Shown here piece by piece: positions 1 through 8,112 of a stretch of 64,000 nucleotides of DNA (within the stretch, counting starts at the first letter, position 1; each line of letters opens with the position of its first letter). The stretch covers positions 62,001-126,000 of IMG/VR virus record IMGVR_UViG_3300025467_000007. One strand, written 5' to 3'. The notes under the pieces were generated by a model. The model saw nothing but the letters and a program-made list of their open reading frames with translations. It did not search any database and was not told the DNA's origin. The DNA is from a virus. The position numbers and the translations under genes are program-made.

Positions 1-1079
1 CCTGGGTCGGAGTTCGTAAAACCGGACCGAGTAGTCTGTGTGGCACTCACGATAGGTACATTATACTCAACTGCCAAACCCCTTAGTTCCTCAGCAATCG
101 TCTTGACATAGGTATAACTGTTTACGTTAGCCCCATATCGAAGTCGTTGTGAACTACAAATATTTAGATAGTCAATGTAGATAATGTCAGGTTGAAACTC
201 TTGTTTAAGTTTTAACTCTTCAAGTAATGCCCTAAAATGACCAGCATGGGCACCGGCAGTTGGGTATTCCTTGATGATCAACTTACCTTGAGACTTCTTC
301 CTGACCTTATCTAAACGACTATCAAAGATGGGCTTATCGACCACCTTCAACTCATCCATAGAGAGGTTAAGTAAGTTTGCATCGACACGTTCTGCGATAC
401 GTTCCTCTGCCATCTCCATGGTAATATACAACACGTTCTTATTATCAAGTAGGTTTGCTGCCGCACAATGACACATGAATAATGACTTACCCACGCCTGT
501 ACCTGCTAACACTACGTTCAACGTCTTCTTACTTAGACCACCCTTAGTGATCTTATTAAGCATATCCAAGTCAAACTTAATCTTTTCTTCTACATGATGA
601 TAAAACTCATACCTTTGATCAGAATCAGCAAGATAGGAATGCCCAACATGACTATCGAAACTAACGCCAAGAGCATCTGAAAGGAGGCTAGGGATAGCAT
701 CCTCTGACCTATTTTTGTCTTTGCCATCGATGATACCGATCGCGTCGAGGATTGCATTATAGACTGCTTTCTTTTGGCAAAAGTTTTCTGTTTCATTTAA
801 TAACCACTCCTCATTAGTGTCTTGTTGTTTCAGTTCAGAGATCAATTGCTGTTGATCTTTTAAATCGCTGTCAGAGATGTCCTTACGGTTGTTTACTTCT
901 ATCGCAAGGATCTCTGGTGTTATTGGTTTGTTATACGTTTCAAAGAACTTAGATATCTCTTCGAATACGATTGCTTCTTTACGTTCAGAAAAGTACCTAC
1001 GTTTTAAGAATGGTATGACCTTACGGCTATACTCTTCATTGAATATAAGGTTACTTAGTATGGTTGTTTCAATCCTCAT
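1..1079 (-). CDS. 41: Replicative DNA helicase, T4 gp41-like (C-terminus outside window)
   Basis: This is the 5' part (about 359 codons) of a DnaB-family replicative helicase; the 3' end lies beyond base 1. The P-loop AGTGVGKSL sits at about residues 192-200, preceded by NKITKGGL and followed by LYITMEMAEE, the layout of T4 gp41 (475 aa). The N-terminal 130 residues resemble the gp41 N-domain. By homology it forms the hexamer that unwinds DNA at the fork and supports the primase. The ATG at 1079 overlaps the end of the gp40-like gene by 11 bases. The uvsX-40-41 order matches T4. Confidence 0.95.
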   Translation of the reverse strand, partial: MRIETTILSNLIFNEEYSRKVIPFLKRRYFSERKEAIVFEEISKFFETYNKPITPEILAIEVNNRKDISDSDLKDQQQLISELKQQDTNEEWLLNETENFCQKKAVYNAILDAIGIIDGKDKNRSEDAIPSLLSDALGVSFDSHVGHSYLADSDQRYEFYHHVEEKIKFDLDMLNKITKGGLSKKTLNVVLAGTGVGKSLFMCHCAAANLLDNKNVLYITMEMAEERIAERVDANLLNLSMDELKVVDKPIFDSRLDKVRKKSQGKLIIKEYPTAGAHAGHFRALLEELKLKQEFQPDIIYIDYLNICSSQRLRYGANVNSYTYVKTIAEELRGLAVEYNVPIVSATQTTRSGFTNSDP

Positions 1080-1374
1080 CGACACCGCCTGTATAAATTA
1101 AATCATTCTTCTTTACACCATCATCAAGCATCTGCATCAATAGATCTCCCACAAACCGTTCAAACTGGTTTATTTCAGCTTGTGTTTGGAACTCTACTGG
1201 ATTCTCTATTATATCATAGTGGTACTTTAAAGTACAGTTATCTTGCTCAGGGTTTTCCTTAAGCTCAACTTTACCCATTAGGAACTTGATACCTTGATAT
1301 TGGCCCTCAGTGATCTCGATCCCATACTTGTCTACTGAGTATGGGAACTCTTCATATTGGATCTTATGCAACAA
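1069..1374 (-). CDS. gp40-like protein (putative head vertex assembly chaperone)
   Basis: A 101-codon gene between uvsX and gene 41, the position T4 uses for gene 40, the head vertex assembly chaperone of similar size. No catalytic motif is visible; the protein is acidic, with a YEEFPYSVDKYGIEIT segment near the N-terminus. There is no ATG near the 5' end: translation probably starts at one of two adjacent TTG codons (1374 or 1371), about 8 bases after a GAGG inside the last codons of uvsX. The gp40 assignment rests mainly on synteny and length. Confidence 0.6.
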   Translation of the reverse strand: MLHKIQYEEFPYSVDKYGIEITEGQYQGIKFLMGKVELKENPEQDNCTLKYHYDIIENPVEFQTQAEINQFERFVGDLLMQMLDDGVKKNDLIYTGGVDED

Positions 1375-2446
1375 GGTCTTCGTCCTCTATTGCTGCTAGA
1401 GATTCATCGATGTCTATATCCTCATCTCGAATGATAGCACCATGAGCGACTTGATACTTGTCTTTGACTGCATCTTGGAAAGTTTTATCAGTCAAGATGG
1501 GCAACCAAAACTCTTTAGAGTCTGTATCCTTGATTCGATACTTATCACCGATCTCACCAGTATCTTTGTTTAAGCGAGCAAACCAACCAACAGATGGCTT
1601 AACCACATGACCAGTTTCGAGAGCAATATCAAGAAGGCCAGACCACTTGCTAATACCGCCATCAAAACTAACAGTAACAGGTATCTTACTTTTTTCTCTG
1701 ACATATCTAGATTTCTCCACATTAATAATAAAGTTCCAACCAGTTAACTCTGTACCATCCTTATCTTGTTGACGACCAAGGATGTAGATGTTATCTGCTG
1801 AATAGTATGAGCCTGTACCACCACCAACTACTGGTTTAGAGTACATCTCCATAGTCATGTAAGTATGGTTAACAACAACCATCGGGATATCTTTAAGTGT
1901 AAGGTGCGGTGTAACCATACGGAATAATGACTTGATTTGTTTTGCTCTTGACATATCTGCAACAGATTTACCGTCAAGCGTATCTTCAACTTCCTTCTTA
2001 GAAGCAAGGTTACCGATTGAGTCGATGATAATCATGATCTTGTCATCACGCTCGATGCCTTGGATCTGCTTCATGATATCAAACTTAAGCTGCTCTACGT
2101 CTGTAACTGGAGTATGTAGCACCCTTGTTTGGTCGATACCAAACGATTCAAAGTACGATTGAGGTGTACCAAACTCTGAATCATAGAATAATAATACTGA
2201 ATCTTTGTATTTGTCCATGTAAGACTTAGCCATCAGCAATGAGAAAGCTGTCTTAAAGTGTTTGGATGGACCTGCCCACATCGTTAGACCGGGTGTTAAA
2301 CCACCGTCAAGTCTACCACTCAATGCAATGTTGATTGCTGGAATGGATGTAGGTATCATGTCCTTCTTTGTAAAGAACTTAGACTTGGATAATACTTCCG
2401 AGTCCTTGATCGTTGAGTTACTTCTGATCTTATCTAATAATCCCAT
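1364..2446 (-). CDS. uvsX: UvsX RecA-like recombinase
   Basis: A 360-residue RecA/UvsX strand-exchange protein. Visible motifs are the P-loop GPSKHFKT at about 59-66 (the UvsX form of Walker A), Walker B IMIIIDSIGNLASK near 137-150, and MVVVNHTYMT downstream. The C-terminus is acidic, as in T4 UvsX (391 aa). It should work with UvsY (36.0 kb), UvsW (35 kb) and gp46/47 (30-33 kb), all in this window. The last codons overlap the gp40-like gene. Confidence 0.96.
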   Translation of the reverse strand: MGLLDKIRSNSTIKDSEVLSKSKFFTKKDMIPTSIPAINIALSGRLDGGLTPGLTMWAGPSKHFKTAFSLLMAKSYMDKYKDSVLLFYDSEFGTPQSYFESFGIDQTRVLHTPVTDVEQLKFDIMKQIQGIERDDKIMIIIDSIGNLASKKEVEDTLDGKSVADMSRAKQIKSLFRMVTPHLTLKDIPMVVVNHTYMTMEMYSKPVVGGGTGSYYSADNIYILGRQQDKDGTELTGWNFIINVEKSRYVREKSKIPVTVSFDGGISKWSGLLDIALETGHVVKPSVGWFARLNKDTGEIGDKYRIKDTDSKEFWLPILTDKTFQDAVKDKYQVAHGAIIRDEDIDIDESLAAIEDEDLVA

Positions 2447-2455
2447 GATTTTTCC

Positions 2456-2644
2456 TTATTTTGTTTTTCTATCAATTTGATTCTGGATCTTACGTTTCTC
2501 TTTCTTTGCTGCAGTCTTTTCTAACAACGCTGTTAGTCTTGCTAGGTTATAACCTCTGATACGAGGTTTACCGTTCTTATATGTATCAGGATTATTGTGT
2601 CTTTTTCCTGGATGAACTTTACCGCCTTTGCCTGGTTGCGCCAT
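2456..2644 (-). CDS. Small basic protein of unknown function
   Basis: A 62-residue, strongly Lys/Arg-rich protein (N-terminus MAQPGKGGKVHPGKRHNNP, C-terminus ending DRKTK). A GAGGAG ribosome-binding site lies inside the last codons of the dCMP deaminase gene, 5-6 bases before the ATG at 2644, so the two are translationally coupled. The charge suggests nucleic-acid binding, but no family was recognised. Confidence 0.75.
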   Translation of the reverse strand: MAQPGKGGKVHPGKRHNNPDTYKNGKPRIRGYNLARLTALLEKTAAKKEKRKIQNQIDRKTK

Positions 2645-2646
2645 GA

Positions 2647-3102
2647 TTACTCCTCATTGATTACAAATACTGCAACACCAGCTTCAGCAAACATTGCTAT
2701 GGACTTTTTCCATGAATCGTTCCAATGTGGCCTAGCTTCGATGCACTGTTTTGATACTACTACTTTCTTAATCCCTACTTGGATGATACCCTTTGCACAC
2801 TCTGAGCATGCTGGTAAACCATGAATGAATATGGTTGAACCGTCTAATGATACGCCTGAGTATGTAGCATTATATATTGCATTCATCTCAGCATGTACAA
2901 TTAATGATAGCTTTAGTTCTCTATCACTTAATCTTTTATTTGAATCAGCTATACCTCTTGGAAAACCATTATAGCCTTGAGATAAGATCTGACCCTTTGA
3001 TCCAACTACCACTGCACCAACTTGTGTGTTAGGGTCTTTTGACCATGTAGCTACTTCTTTTGCAAGCTTGAGGTATCGCTTATACCATTTATTGATCGCC
3101 AT
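2647..3102 (-). CDS. cd: Deoxycytidylate (dCMP) deaminase
   Basis: A zinc-dependent deaminase of the dCMP/ComEB family that converts dCMP to dUMP. The HAE catalytic motif (VHAEMNAIYN) and the PCxxC zinc site (LPACSECAKG) are both present. The chosen start is the ATG at 3102, giving MAINKWYKRY and 151 aa; an upstream start at 3132 would add 10 residues and overlap the neighbour more deeply. The gene overlaps the 3' end of the dCMP hydroxymethylase gene, so two enzymes competing for dCMP are co-transcribed. Confidence 0.93.
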   Translation of the reverse strand: MAINKWYKRYLKLAKEVATWSKDPNTQVGAVVVGSKGQILSQGYNGFPRGIADSNKRLSDRELKLSLIVHAEMNAIYNATYSGVSLDGSTIFIHGLPACSECAKGIIQVGIKKVVVSKQCIEARPHWNDSWKKSIAMFAEAGVAVFVINEE

Positions 3103-3772
3103 CGATGAACTTAAAATGCCTTTCATAAACATGAAGAGATGCTACGTTCCAATAGATATCACCAATTTCAAGTGTTTCTAACCATTCGTTTCTTAAGTCT
3201 ATTACTAGCTGTTCCAATACATGTTTTTGCCATGCATAATCGTTCTTATAACCAAACACGGCATCATTTGATCTCATATAGACCAATGCGTTTACTTTAT
3301 TGTTCCTGATAAGATACTGCACTGCATTAGTACACATAAAGTCTGACATACCACCTTTGTTATAATCATCATGCATAGTAGGACGATTATAGATCATTGT
3401 AGCTCTACGAGATAGTGGGTTCTTTATGAGTTCATTAAGTACGTTCTCATATTGATCTCCATTCTGTTGCGAATAGATGCACCACCCATAGTTTGAGTTG
3501 ATATATCCATTAGGGTTTGCAACCATTTTCCAGATTTCTGGTGGTCCACCTGGGATGTCATTAACGTTAAGTGACATTGACTTATACCATTCTAATTCTC
3601 TTTCTACATAGTCATGATTGACTGTACCAAAGATTGATGGTTCATTAGCAAAGAATGCTGCGTTTATGATCTCAACTGTCTTGACACCAGTCTTATCAGT
3701 AACGAAGTCGCCCATCTTTAACTTCTCTTTAAAGATGTTTCTGATATTACTTACACCATAGACTGTACTCAT
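3089..3772 (-). CDS. 42: dCMP hydroxymethylase-type thymidylate synthase homologue (T4 gp42-like)
   Basis: A 227-residue thymidylate-synthase-fold enzyme. Aligned by eye to bacterial ThyA, the nucleophile is Cys147 (SDFMCTNA), and exactly 22 positions span from it to the RS of YMRSND, as in ThyA. The invariant substrate-selecting Asn (Asn177 of E. coli ThyA) is replaced by Asp178 in GYKND. T4 dCMP hydroxymethylase has Cys148 and Asp179 in the same places, so the predicted product is hydroxymethyl-dCMP rather than dTMP. It lies in one operon with dCMP deaminase and a MazG-type pyrophosphatase. The exact product is inferred from the signature residue. Confidence 0.85.
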   Translation of the reverse strand: MSTVYGVSNIRNIFKEKLKMGDFVTDKTGVKTVEIINAAFFANEPSIFGTVNHDYVERELEWYKSMSLNVNDIPGGPPEIWKMVANPNGYINSNYGWCIYSQQNGDQYENVLNELIKNPLSRRATMIYNRPTMHDDYNKGGMSDFMCTNAVQYLIRNNKVNALVYMRSNDAVFGYKNDYAWQKHVLEQLVIDLRNEWLETLEIGDIYWNVASLHVYERHFKFIDGDQ

Positions 3773-4110
3773 TTTGTCACCTTCTTATTAAAGATGTCTC
3801 GATCTTTGGTTTGACCAGGAACTTGATGTCTAAGGTATGCTACCACAAAGGATGCATAGTTGATCATGTCAAGAGCAGAGTCTTCAACTGATTCATAGTT
3901 AGGTTTACCACCGGCTTCTTGTGCTTCTAATACAGATACCATTCGAAGGTATTTTGCTTTGATGATGTCAAGCAATGTCCATACACCATGCTCATAGTAG
4001 TCGGCTTGTTGCACACGACTTGAGGCATTGTTATAGTCATTGCCTTTCTTTTCTTGGATATCAGCAGCTTCTAATAAGATGTTTGCTGACGGTCTTGAAT
4101 ACTGTTTCAT
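3769..4110 (-). CDS. DUF1599-like protein (nucleotide-modification-associated domain)
   Basis: A 113-residue, mainly helical protein. The segment EDSALDMINYASFVVAYLRH resembles the end of the DUF1599 family, which was named for its association with phage nucleotide modification genes; biochemical function is unknown. It directly precedes the dCMP hydroxymethylase gene, overlapping by 4 bases. The ATG at 4110 follows a GGGAG-like site in the leader of the promoter at 4136-4164. The family assignment is by eye. Confidence 0.6.
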   Translation of the reverse strand: MKQYSRPSANILLEAADIQEKKGNDYNNASSRVQQADYYEHGVWTLLDIIKAKYLRMVSVLEAQEAGGKPNYESVEDSALDMINYASFVVAYLRHQVPGQTKDRDIFNKKVTK

Positions 4111-4135
4111 AATATAACTCCCATGTTATAGATAC

Positions 4136-4164
4136 ATAATACCACAATTAATATATAAAGTAAA
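4136..4164 (-). promoter_or_regulatory. Early-type promoter (TTTACT class)
   Basis: On the minus strand TTTACT (4164-4159) and TATTAT (4141-4136) are separated by exactly 17 bases. The upstream flank AATAATTTTACTTTATA is shared with promoters at 33.4 and 56.98 kb. It would drive the 4110 gene and the nucleotide operon behind it. Confidence 0.7.
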
Positions 4165-4165
4165 A

Positions 4166-4573
4166 TTATTTTTTAACCCAACCTCTACCATTCCAATCAT
4201 AGATCCCATTCAATTCATAGTCATCTGATTCTTTGTCATTGATCCATATATAGACACGAGTAGGATGCGTCCTCCATGACTCTTGTATACGTTCTGCACA
4301 CCTATCTAATATGTATGGTACATTGCCTATATGTTGTGTAACTTTAACCTCAATAGGCGTATCATCGGGTTCAAATAGATCTTTATATGGTCTAGTATCA
4401 TCGATGTATCCTATCGATAGTAGGTATACCTCTGCTGCTTGACCGTATAAGCATGCTTCAAGGATCTGTTGGTAGTTTCTACCAGTCTTGTCTTTAACAA
4501 CTATCTTACTAGCCTCTGCCTCAGCTCGAGCTAATAATAATTGCTGGTCTAGTTTTGATCTATTAAATTTCAA
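4166..4573 (-). CDS. Putative PD-(D/E)XK nuclease-fold protein
   Basis: A 135-residue protein not recognised by family. The pattern GQAAEVYLLSIGY, then an acidic stretch, then PIEVKVTQHIG resembles the E...D...(D/E)xK core of PD-(D/E)XK nucleases, with EVK at about residues 76-78. The C-terminus ends IYDWNGRGWVKK. It starts in an ATGA overlap with the MazG-like gene and is followed by a promoter, so it is the last gene of its transcript segment. A nuclease role is an inference from a weak motif. Confidence 0.45.
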   Translation of the reverse strand: MKFNRSKLDQQLLLARAEAEASKIVVKDKTGRNYQQILEACLYGQAAEVYLLSIGYIDDTRPYKDLFEPDDTPIEVKVTQHIGNVPYILDRCAERIQESWRTHPTRVYIWINDKESDDYELNGIYDWNGRGWVKK

Positions 4574-4971
4574 TCGTAGATCTTTTCAAATAATCCGATG
4601 TTACCAACATGAGTAGGTGCAACCCAGCCTTCAGGCTTAATAAGATCCGGTAAACCTAGTGGGTTTGGTCTTGATGCTTTAATACCGACCTCCTTAGTAA
4701 TATTTGCTGTATACACTTTATCCCATGCCATATTAGCATGTACATCAAATAAATCCAATGTGCCTATAGCAAACACAGATAAGTCGATCAATGCATCCAC
4801 CGCATCATCACCGTTCTTTGCTGCTTTAAGTTCATCAAGTTCTTCTTGTAAACACTTGATGCGGAACTCAAGGAACTCTGCTAACTTATTAGCATCCATC
4901 TTTTGCACTACTTCTTTTACACCAAACTTATGGTGCATCTCACTCATATCTTTTGCCCAGTTGTAACTCAT
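4570..4971 (-). CDS. MazG-like nucleotide pyrophosphohydrolase
   Basis: A 133-residue all-alpha NTP pyrophosphatase. The EELDELKAAKNGDDAVDALID segment gives the ExxE and D...D metal-binding signature of the MazG/dimeric dUTPase superfamily, followed by NMAWDKVYTANITK. T4 gp56, the dCTPase that removes dCTP in hmC phages, belongs to this superfamily. Given the dCMP hydroxymethylase in the same operon, a dCTP/dUTP pyrophosphatase role is plausible but not proven. The stop overlaps the next start (ATGA). Confidence 0.8.
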   Translation of the reverse strand: MSYNWAKDMSEMHHKFGVKEVVQKMDANKLAEFLEFRIKCLQEELDELKAAKNGDDAVDALIDLSVFAIGTLDLFDVHANMAWDKVYTANITKEVGIKASRPNPLGLPDLIKPEGWVAPTHVGNIGLFEKIYD

Positions 4972-5310
4972 TTACTTGCCTTTCTTTTCTTTAAGTGAAT
5001 TAATAATTTGCACGGCTTCCACTGACAATTCTTGTCTACTTCTTTTTTGCATATTTCGCACTTCATATTTTACCTTTACTCTACAAAAATTCTTATGTTG
5101 AAACATGTGAAACGTACTACAATCTTTATCTACTATCTTACTTATTGCATGGTCAGTCAATGTCTTACCTGTAGACACTGATGATAATCCATCACCCACT
5201 GTCTTTACTTCAGATGCTACCTTAATAGCTTCAATTGTACCAGGATTTAAAGCTATACATCCATTGATACTAACCAAAGAAAGACTCAAGAGAAGCTTTC
5301 TCTTCAGCAT
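4972..5310 (-). CDS. Putative exported lipoprotein
   Basis: A 112-residue protein with a lipoprotein-like N-terminus: MLKRK, a hydrophobic stretch, then SINGC with the candidate lipidated Cys at residue 18. The mature part contains TGKTLTDHAISKIVDKDC and further Cys residues. The first 41 bases overlap the 3' end of the DNA polymerase gene in another frame, unusually deep for a T4-like core gene. Function unknown; it could be a surface factor such as a superinfection-exclusion protein. Confidence 0.7.
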   Translation of the reverse strand: MLKRKLLLSLSLVSINGCIALNPGTIEAIKVASEVKTVGDGLSSVSTGKTLTDHAISKIVDKDCSTFHMFQHKNFCRVKVKYEVRNMQKRSRQELSVEAVQIINSLKEKKGK

Positions 5311-7753
5311 GCCATCCTAACGGATCAATAACAATGTTTAGTGCATCGAGGAATACCTTCTCGAACTGTAGATCATAATCTATATAGTCATCAAGACCAA
5401 ACTCAGATGGTAATACACTATTAAACGAGATGACGTTCTCATTGATAGGGTTTGGTGTACGTAGGTACACAAACTTGATCTTGTTTCCATTAGTGATAGG
5501 CTCATACTTACGTGTTAAGCCTTTCATCTTGAGGTAGTGGTTAAACAGTAGTGCACCCCGAACTTGGATAGGTGTACCTTTCTTGTATATCGGTGTGCCG
5601 CTGTATTCTTTTAAGGAAGATACCGATCTAGGAAAAGACACATCAGGGATAGAGAGTTTCTGGAAATCCTTCTTGAATTCTTTGACGAACGTCTGAAGTG
5701 CACTTTGGTCCTTATGCAAGATGACCTCAAGTGCATCCTTGAGTTTCTTGCGTACGACAGCAGGTGTCGACGATTTGACCATTTCAAGGCCCATAACTTT
5801 AATCTTAGGTTTCGCATATTGTACTCCTTCGGAATTATGTACGTTTAACACATATCGTTTCTTGGCAACCCATATTGCCTTATCAGCCAACACTTCGCGT
5901 TTCATCGACATCTTTTGTGCATAGGCATTCATGTACTCTGCGAGTTCTTGATACCCACCATCAATGAATGGTTGGATAACCTGTTCACATGTCTTATCCA
6001 TAAACTTAATCTTATCTTCAGGTGTTTTACCTGCACACACCTTCTCAACTAGATCTTCGAGTGATAGATAGATCGAATCGGTGTCGATAGCGATCACATA
6101 GTCTTTGTCATCAGTCTTGAGTGTCTTGTTCATAAACTGATTAAGCTTGTTAGCCATCCATCGAATACTTAGTTGACCTGACAGTGTGATGCCTTCTGCG
6201 ATACGTAGATCATAGTATCTAAAGTACTTATTACCGATCGCACCGTAAGCTGAGTTCAATGCGATCTTCATGGCCATCTGTAGGTTCTTGAGACGTGAGA
6301 TGTCTTTGACCAACTGTGGATCTTTGTTATGTTCGTACTCTTGTTCAGCTTTTAACATCTGCTTCTTAAACTTAGAACGGTTGTTGTACATCTCTTCCAT
6401 CAGTGCTGGTAAGAAACCTTTCTTATCTTTTGTGTAGCACCAACCATTACCTGATGTTGATAGACCGACTGGTACATTCATCGGCGTTTTAGCTAATAGT
6501 TTATCCACGTTTATATCGATACGAGTATCAGTTAATGTTTCAGGTGACATGTTATACTGCATGATAAGGTGTGGATACAGTGAGTTCAAGTCGAATGATG
6601 CAACCCATTTATGAGGACCAACGAGTGGATCCTTAACATAAGCACCTTCAAATACCTCTGACTTGCCATTATCCTCTTTGAGAGGGATCGTGATGTTACG
6701 TTCATACAGGTAATTGAATATGATGCAGTCCCACATCCGTACAGGAGAGAATACATCCTCATAGTTGATCTTAGAGCTATAAGCTAGAGTATAGACAAGT
6801 TCAATGAGCTTCATCTTATCTTCGAGTTCATCTACGAGTTCAGTATCGTGGATGTTATAATCTACGAATGTTTTCCAATGATCAGTGTAGAAGTCTTTGA
6901 AGTTATCCTCAGGATTCTCAAGCTTCTTCTTGCCGAGTTCTACGCTTGCGATATAGTCAAGCTTATATGATTCTTGGTTTGTATAGGTAAACTTCTTATA
7001 TAGGTCGAGGTAATCTAAGACTGATATACCTACAAAGTTATATGATTGGATCGATGTACCACCACCCACATAAGCTTTCTTATCGTTAACTATACCCCAT
7101 GGAGACATACGTTTGACATATTCATCACCTAGTACAAGACGGATCCGGTTGACAAGGTATGGTATATCGAATGCATTGATGTTCCAACCAGTGACCACAT
7201 CAGGATAGTTGTTAGACCAAAATACGACGAACATCTTGAGTAAGTCTGATTCATCTTTACAGTGCATATACTTTACATCCTTACGATCAGTCATGTATGG
7301 ACGAGAACCAAAAGTTACGATCTGTTTGTGATGGTTATCTTTAATAGTGATAAGCAATACTTCTTCGTTTGCTTCAGATACGTTTGGAAAACCATTCTCA
7401 GTTGCAGTCTCGATGTCGATTGAGAATAGCTTGATCATATCCTTATCCCAGTTTATGGTCTTAGGATAAGTCTCTGTGATGTATTGGTATTGGAATTGCG
7501 TTTGACCATGGAATGTAAAGCCTTCCACGTCTTTATAGCGTTCTACATATTCCATGCCTTCTTTGATGGATTCGAACTTAACAGGAGACACTGGTGTGCC
7601 TTCCAATGTATGCCAATCAGAATCACCATCTTTTTTAGGTACGAATAATGTGGGACGGTAAGGCACTTTACTCTTGAATGCTTGACCGTTATTGACATAA
7701 CGGAGCAATAGAGAATTACCGTACTTGACTACGTTTGTATAGAATCTACTCAT
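5270..7753 (-). CDS. 43: DNA polymerase, family B (gp43)
   Basis: An 827-residue replicative polymerase with proofreading exonuclease. Exo I is SIDIETATENG (Asp113, Glu115), Exo II VVTGWNINAFDIPY, Exo III YNIHDTELV. Polymerase motif A is FDLNSLYPHLIMQYN, motif B KIALNSAYGAIGNKYF, motif C IAIDTDSIY, and a KKRY element follows. T4 gp43 is 898 aa, so this is slightly shorter but intact. The ATG at 7753 lies only 6 bases after the -10 box of the promoter at 7760-7788, so the mRNA may be leaderless. The sliding clamp and loader are at 22-25 kb. Confidence 0.98.
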   Translation of the reverse strand: MSRFYTNVVKYGNSLLLRYVNNGQAFKSKVPYRPTLFVPKKDGDSDWHTLEGTPVSPVKFESIKEGMEYVERYKDVEGFTFHGQTQFQYQYITETYPKTINWDKDMIKLFSIDIETATENGFPNVSEANEEVLLITIKDNHHKQIVTFGSRPYMTDRKDVKYMHCKDESDLLKMFVVFWSNNYPDVVTGWNINAFDIPYLVNRIRLVLGDEYVKRMSPWGIVNDKKAYVGGGTSIQSYNFVGISVLDYLDLYKKFTYTNQESYKLDYIASVELGKKKLENPEDNFKDFYTDHWKTFVDYNIHDTELVDELEDKMKLIELVYTLAYSSKINYEDVFSPVRMWDCIIFNYLYERNITIPLKEDNGKSEVFEGAYVKDPLVGPHKWVASFDLNSLYPHLIMQYNMSPETLTDTRIDINVDKLLAKTPMNVPVGLSTSGNGWCYTKDKKGFLPALMEEMYNNRSKFKKQMLKAEQEYEHNKDPQLVKDISRLKNLQMAMKIALNSAYGAIGNKYFRYYDLRIAEGITLSGQLSIRWMANKLNQFMNKTLKTDDKDYVIAIDTDSIYLSLEDLVEKVCAGKTPEDKIKFMDKTCEQVIQPFIDGGYQELAEYMNAYAQKMSMKREVLADKAIWVAKKRYVLNVHNSEGVQYAKPKIKVMGLEMVKSSTPAVVRKKLKDALEVILHKDQSALQTFVKEFKKDFQKLSIPDVSFPRSVSSLKEYSGTPIYKKGTPIQVRGALLFNHYLKMKGLTRKYEPITNGNKIKFVYLRTPNPINENVISFNSVLPSEFGLDDYIDYDLQFEKVFLDALNIVIDPLGWHAEEKASLESFFG

Positions 7754-7759
7754 GATATA

Positions 7760-7788
7760 ATTATACCACCAAAGTTATTTAATGTACA
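7760..7788 (-). promoter_or_regulatory. Early-type promoter of DNA polymerase gene (TGTACA class)
   Basis: TGTACA (7788-7783, in GTGTACATTAAAT), a 17-base spacer, and TATAAT (7765-7760). Only 6 bases separate the -10 box from the ATG of gene 43, placing the expected transcription start at or next to the start codon. Confidence 0.8.
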
Positions 7789-7789
7789 C

Positions 7790-8077
7790 TTATTCCTTGA
7801 CGGGATAGAAGTTTGTGGCAGGGAATGTAGATGAATCTCCACCAATCCATTGGATCTTGATGTTACCCTTGATGGTTTGGTCATTAATCCAGCATCCTTT
7901 AAGATAATGCTTGTCAATCCTTTGTGCTGCAGCTCTCTTACCACCATATTGTTTAGGACACTCATTATTTGATAAGACGATTCGTACATTCTCATTGTAT
8001 TGATAGACCAAATATTCATCAGGCGCCTCAGCTGCATATACAACCAAAGGCAATAGTAAAAGCGTCAGATATTTCAT
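7790..8077 (-). CDS. Small exported protein of unknown function
   Basis: A 95-residue protein with a clear signal peptide (MKYLTLLLLPLVVYAAEA, cleavage probably after AEA or AYA-like sites) and a mature domain with two Cys residues (NNECPKQYGG, KGCWIND), ending in GDSSTFPATNFYPVKE. Small secreted proteins of this shape are common in phages of Gram-negatives; no function is known. An AAGGAG site 5 bases before the ATG supports the start. A promoter for gene 43 follows directly. Confidence 0.8.
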   Translation of the reverse strand: MKYLTLLLLPLVVYAAEAPDEYLVYQYNENVRIVLSNNECPKQYGGKRAAAQRIDKHYLKGCWINDQTIKGNIKIQWIGGDSSTFPATNFYPVKE

Positions 8078-8112
8078 GATCGCTCCTTATTGAAGTAGGT
8101 TTTATATTTATG

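Noticed and set aside
590-796. 68-codon minus-strand frame inside the gp41 gene
   Set aside because: It overlaps conserved helicase codons in another frame and has no supporting signals.
877-1101. Plus-strand open frames throughout the window (for example 877-1101, 21032-21496, 34281-34871, 23472-23873)
   Set aside because: They lie opposite well-supported minus-strand genes, lack ribosome-binding sites and show no recognisable domains; they mirror codon structure of the real genes.
3089-3772. Ordinary thymidylate synthase
   Set aside because: The substrate-selecting Asn is Asp, which points to a dCMP-type enzyme.
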